Shown one piece after another: positions 62,348-64,000 of a stretch of DNA of 64,000 bases. The stretch is from Pseudomonas sp. M30-35 (GTDB lineage: Bacteria > Pseudomonadota > Gammaproteobacteria > Pseudomonadales > Pseudomonadaceae). The position numbers and the translations under genes are program-made. Location of the stretch: positions 4,526,001 through 4,590,000 of the forward strand of contig NZ_CP020892.1 of NCBI RefSeq assembly GCF_002163625.1, written 5' to 3'. A model generated the notes under the pieces. It did no database searches and was not told the origin of the DNA. It saw only the letters and a list, made by a program, of their open reading frames with translations. The number at the start of each line of letters is the position of its first letter. Position 1 is the stretch's first letter.

Positions 62348-64000
62348 ATGCCTGATTATCGCTCGAAAACCTCCACCCACGGCCGCAACATGGCTGGCGC
62401 CCGTGCCCTTTGGCGTGCCACTGGCATGAAGGATGAGGATTTCAAGAAGCCAATTATTGCCATTGCCAACTCCTTCACCCAGTTCGTGCCAGGCCACGTA
62501 CACCTGAAAGACATGGGCCAGTTGGTCGCCCGTGAAATCGAAAAAGCTGGCGGCGTGGCGAAAGAATTCAACACCATCGCAGTCGATGACGGCATCGCCA
62601 TGGGCCACGACGGCATGCTTTATTCGCTGCCAAGCCGCGAGATCATCGCCGACTCCGTGGAATACATGGTCAACGCCCACTGCGCCGACGCCATTGTCTG
62701 TATCTCCAACTGCGACAAAATCACCCCCGGCATGTTGATGGCCGCTTTGCGCCTGAACATTCCGGTTGTATTCGTCTCGGGCGGGCCGATGGAAGCGGGC
62801 AAAACCAAGCTCGCCAGCCACGGTCTGGACTTGGTTGACGCCATGGTGATTGCCGCTGACGAAAGCGCGTCGGATGAAAAAGTTGCCGAATACGAGCGCA
62901 GCGCCTGTCCAACATGCGGCAGCTGCTCGGGCATGTTTACCGCCAACTCGATGAACTGCCTGATGGAAGCCTTGGGTCTGGCATTGCCAGGCAACGGCTC
63001 AACGTTGGCCACTCACTCTGACCGTGAGCAATTATTCCTGCGCGCCGGTCGTTTGGCGGTTGAACTGTGCCAACGCTACTACGGCGAAAATGATGATTCA
63101 GTGCTGCCGCGCAATGTCGCCAACTTCAAGGCGTTCGAGAATGCTATGAGCCTGGACATCGCCATGGGCGGCTCGACCAACACAATCCTGCACTTGCTGG
63201 CCGCAGCGCAAGAAGGCGAAATTGCCTTCGACCTGCGCGACATCGACCGCCTGTCACGCAAGATCCCGCAGTTGTGCAAAGTGGCGCCGAACATTCAGAA
63301 ATACCATATGGAAGACGTACACCGTGCTGGCGGGATCTTCTCGATCCTCGGCGAACTGGCACGCGGCGGCTTGCTGCACACCGATGTATCGACCATTCAC
63401 AGCCCGAACATGGCTGAGGCGATCGCCCAGTGGGATATCACCCAGACGCAAGATGAAGCGGTGCACACCTTCTTCCGCGCAGGCCCTGCTGGCATCCCAA
63501 CGCAAACTGCATTCAGCCAGTCGACCCGCTGGGACACCGTGGATGACGACCGCGAGAACGGCTGCATCCGCAGCGTAGCCAACGCCTATTCACAGGAAGG
63601 CGGCTTGGCGGTGCTGTACGGCAACATCGCACTGGATGGTTGCGTAGTGAAAACCGCAGGAGTCGATGAGTCGATCCACGTGTTTGAAGGCAGCGCCAAA
63701 ATCTTCGAAAGCCAGGACAGCGCGGTAAAGGGCATCCTCAATGACGAAGTCAAAGAAGGCGACATCGTTATCATCCGCTACGAAGGCCCGAAAGGCGGCC
63801 CGGGTATGCAGGAAATGCTTTACCCAACCAGCTACCTGAAATCCAAAGGTCTGGGTAAAGCCTGCGCATTACTCACCGACGGTCGCTTCTCCGGTGGCAC
63901 CTCCGGTTTGTCCATCGGTCACGCTTCGCCTGAAGCGGCTGCCGGGGGCGCGATTGGCCTGGTCCAAGAAGGCGATAAAGTGCTTATCGACATTCATCAG
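62348..64000 (+). CDS. ilvD: Dihydroxy-acid dehydratase (3' end outside window)
   Basis: The first 551 codons of IlvD, which dehydrates dihydroxy-acids in isoleucine and valine synthesis; the family is about 612 residues. [27 protein letters not shown] opens it, and Fe-S cluster Cys lie in [13 protein letters not shown] and [18 protein letters not shown]. The frame DVEPR-free catalytic region continues to [23 protein letters not shown] (substrate and Mg site) at the window's end. ATG at 62348. No stop occurs before base 64000. Confidence 0.96.
   Translation, partial: MPDYRSKTSTHGRNMAGARALWRATGMKDEDFKKPIIAIANSFTQFVPGHVHLKDMGQLVAREIEKAGGVAKEFNTIAVDDGIAMGHDGMLYSLPSREIIADSVEYMVNAHCADAIVCISNCDKITPGMLMAALRLNIPVVFVSGGPMEAGKTKLASHGLDLVDAMVIAADESASDEKVAEYERSACPTCGSCSGMFTANSMNCLMEALGLALPGNGSTLATHSDREQLFLRAGRLAVELCQRYYGENDDSVLPRNVANFKAFENAMSLDIAMGGSTNTILHLLAAAQEGEIAFDLRDIDRLSRKIPQLCKVAPNIQKYHMEDVHRAGGIFSILGELARGGLLHTDVSTIHSPNMAEAIAQWDITQTQDEAVHTFFRAGPAGIPTQTAFSQSTRWDTVDDDRENGCIRSVANAYSQEGGLAVLYGNIALDGCVVKTAGVDESIHVFEGSAKIFESQDSAVKGILNDEVKEGDIVIIRYEGPKGGPGMQEMLYPTSYLKSKGLGKACALLTDGRFSGGTSGLSIGHASPEAAAGGAIGLVQEGDKVLIDIHQ

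Overview
The window reads as a chromosomal segment of a Pseudomonas, probably an aquatic or salt-exposed species rather than P. aeruginosa itself. The gene order from trmB through thiG, thiS, a DUF423 gene, mtgA, rpoH, ftsX, ftsE, ftsY, two M16 peptidase-like genes, rsmD, a TetR gene, an aldehyde dehydrogenase, a Tat protein, a GMC oxidoreductase, coaD, a YfhL-type ferredoxin, ggt, mutM and ilvD follows, from memory, the P. aeruginosa PA0353-PA0382 neighbourhood. No rRNA, tRNA, CRISPR array, prophage or intact insertion sequence was seen.

Layout. 1-3077: the 3' part of fdhD overlapping a molybdopterin oxidoreductase of the FdhF/YdeP type. 3384-4439: two tandem secreted glycine-zipper proteins. 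4516-10250: a leftward fatty-acyl/alcohol oxidation operon (3-hydroxyacyl-CoA dehydrogenase, acyl-CoA dehydrogenase, iron alcohol dehydrogenase, thioesterase) with a divergent LysR gene. 11270-14731: a four-gene MlaE/MlaF/MCE/lipoprotein lipid transporter. 14736-19369: recQ, a 0.9 kb gene-poor gap and a DUF1329 gene. 19370-39809: the conserved housekeeping block, with a MITE-like element touching the thiG stop codon.

40146-53632 is the most distinctive part: a full ectoine/5-hydroxyectoine uptake and catabolism cluster. It holds the TRAP permeases (uehC, uehB), the MocR-type regulator enuR, ectoine hydrolase doeA, deacetylase doeB, the TRAP binding protein uehA, the Lrp/AsnC regulator doeX, doeC, doeD, eutB, eutC and eutA, followed by a LysE-type exporter. 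Ectoine would be imported by UehABC, opened by DoeA, deacetylated by DoeB to diaminobutyrate, transaminated by DoeD and oxidised by DoeC to aspartate. EutABC probably handle the hydroxylated branch. No ectoine synthesis genes are present, so the cluster looks like a nutrient-scavenging system. It sits between ggt and the mutM region, next to a pair of ~105-bp direct repeats, and has candidate regulator sites that share a TTGTAATG core.

54514-64000: a small envelope protein, mutM, an RlmI-like methyltransferase, a polyamine-type ABC transporter (potA, binding protein, two permeases) whose leader contains a terminator-like hairpin with a possible 15-codon leader peptide, and the 5' part of ilvD.

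All family assignments come from reading motifs and gene context; no database search was run.
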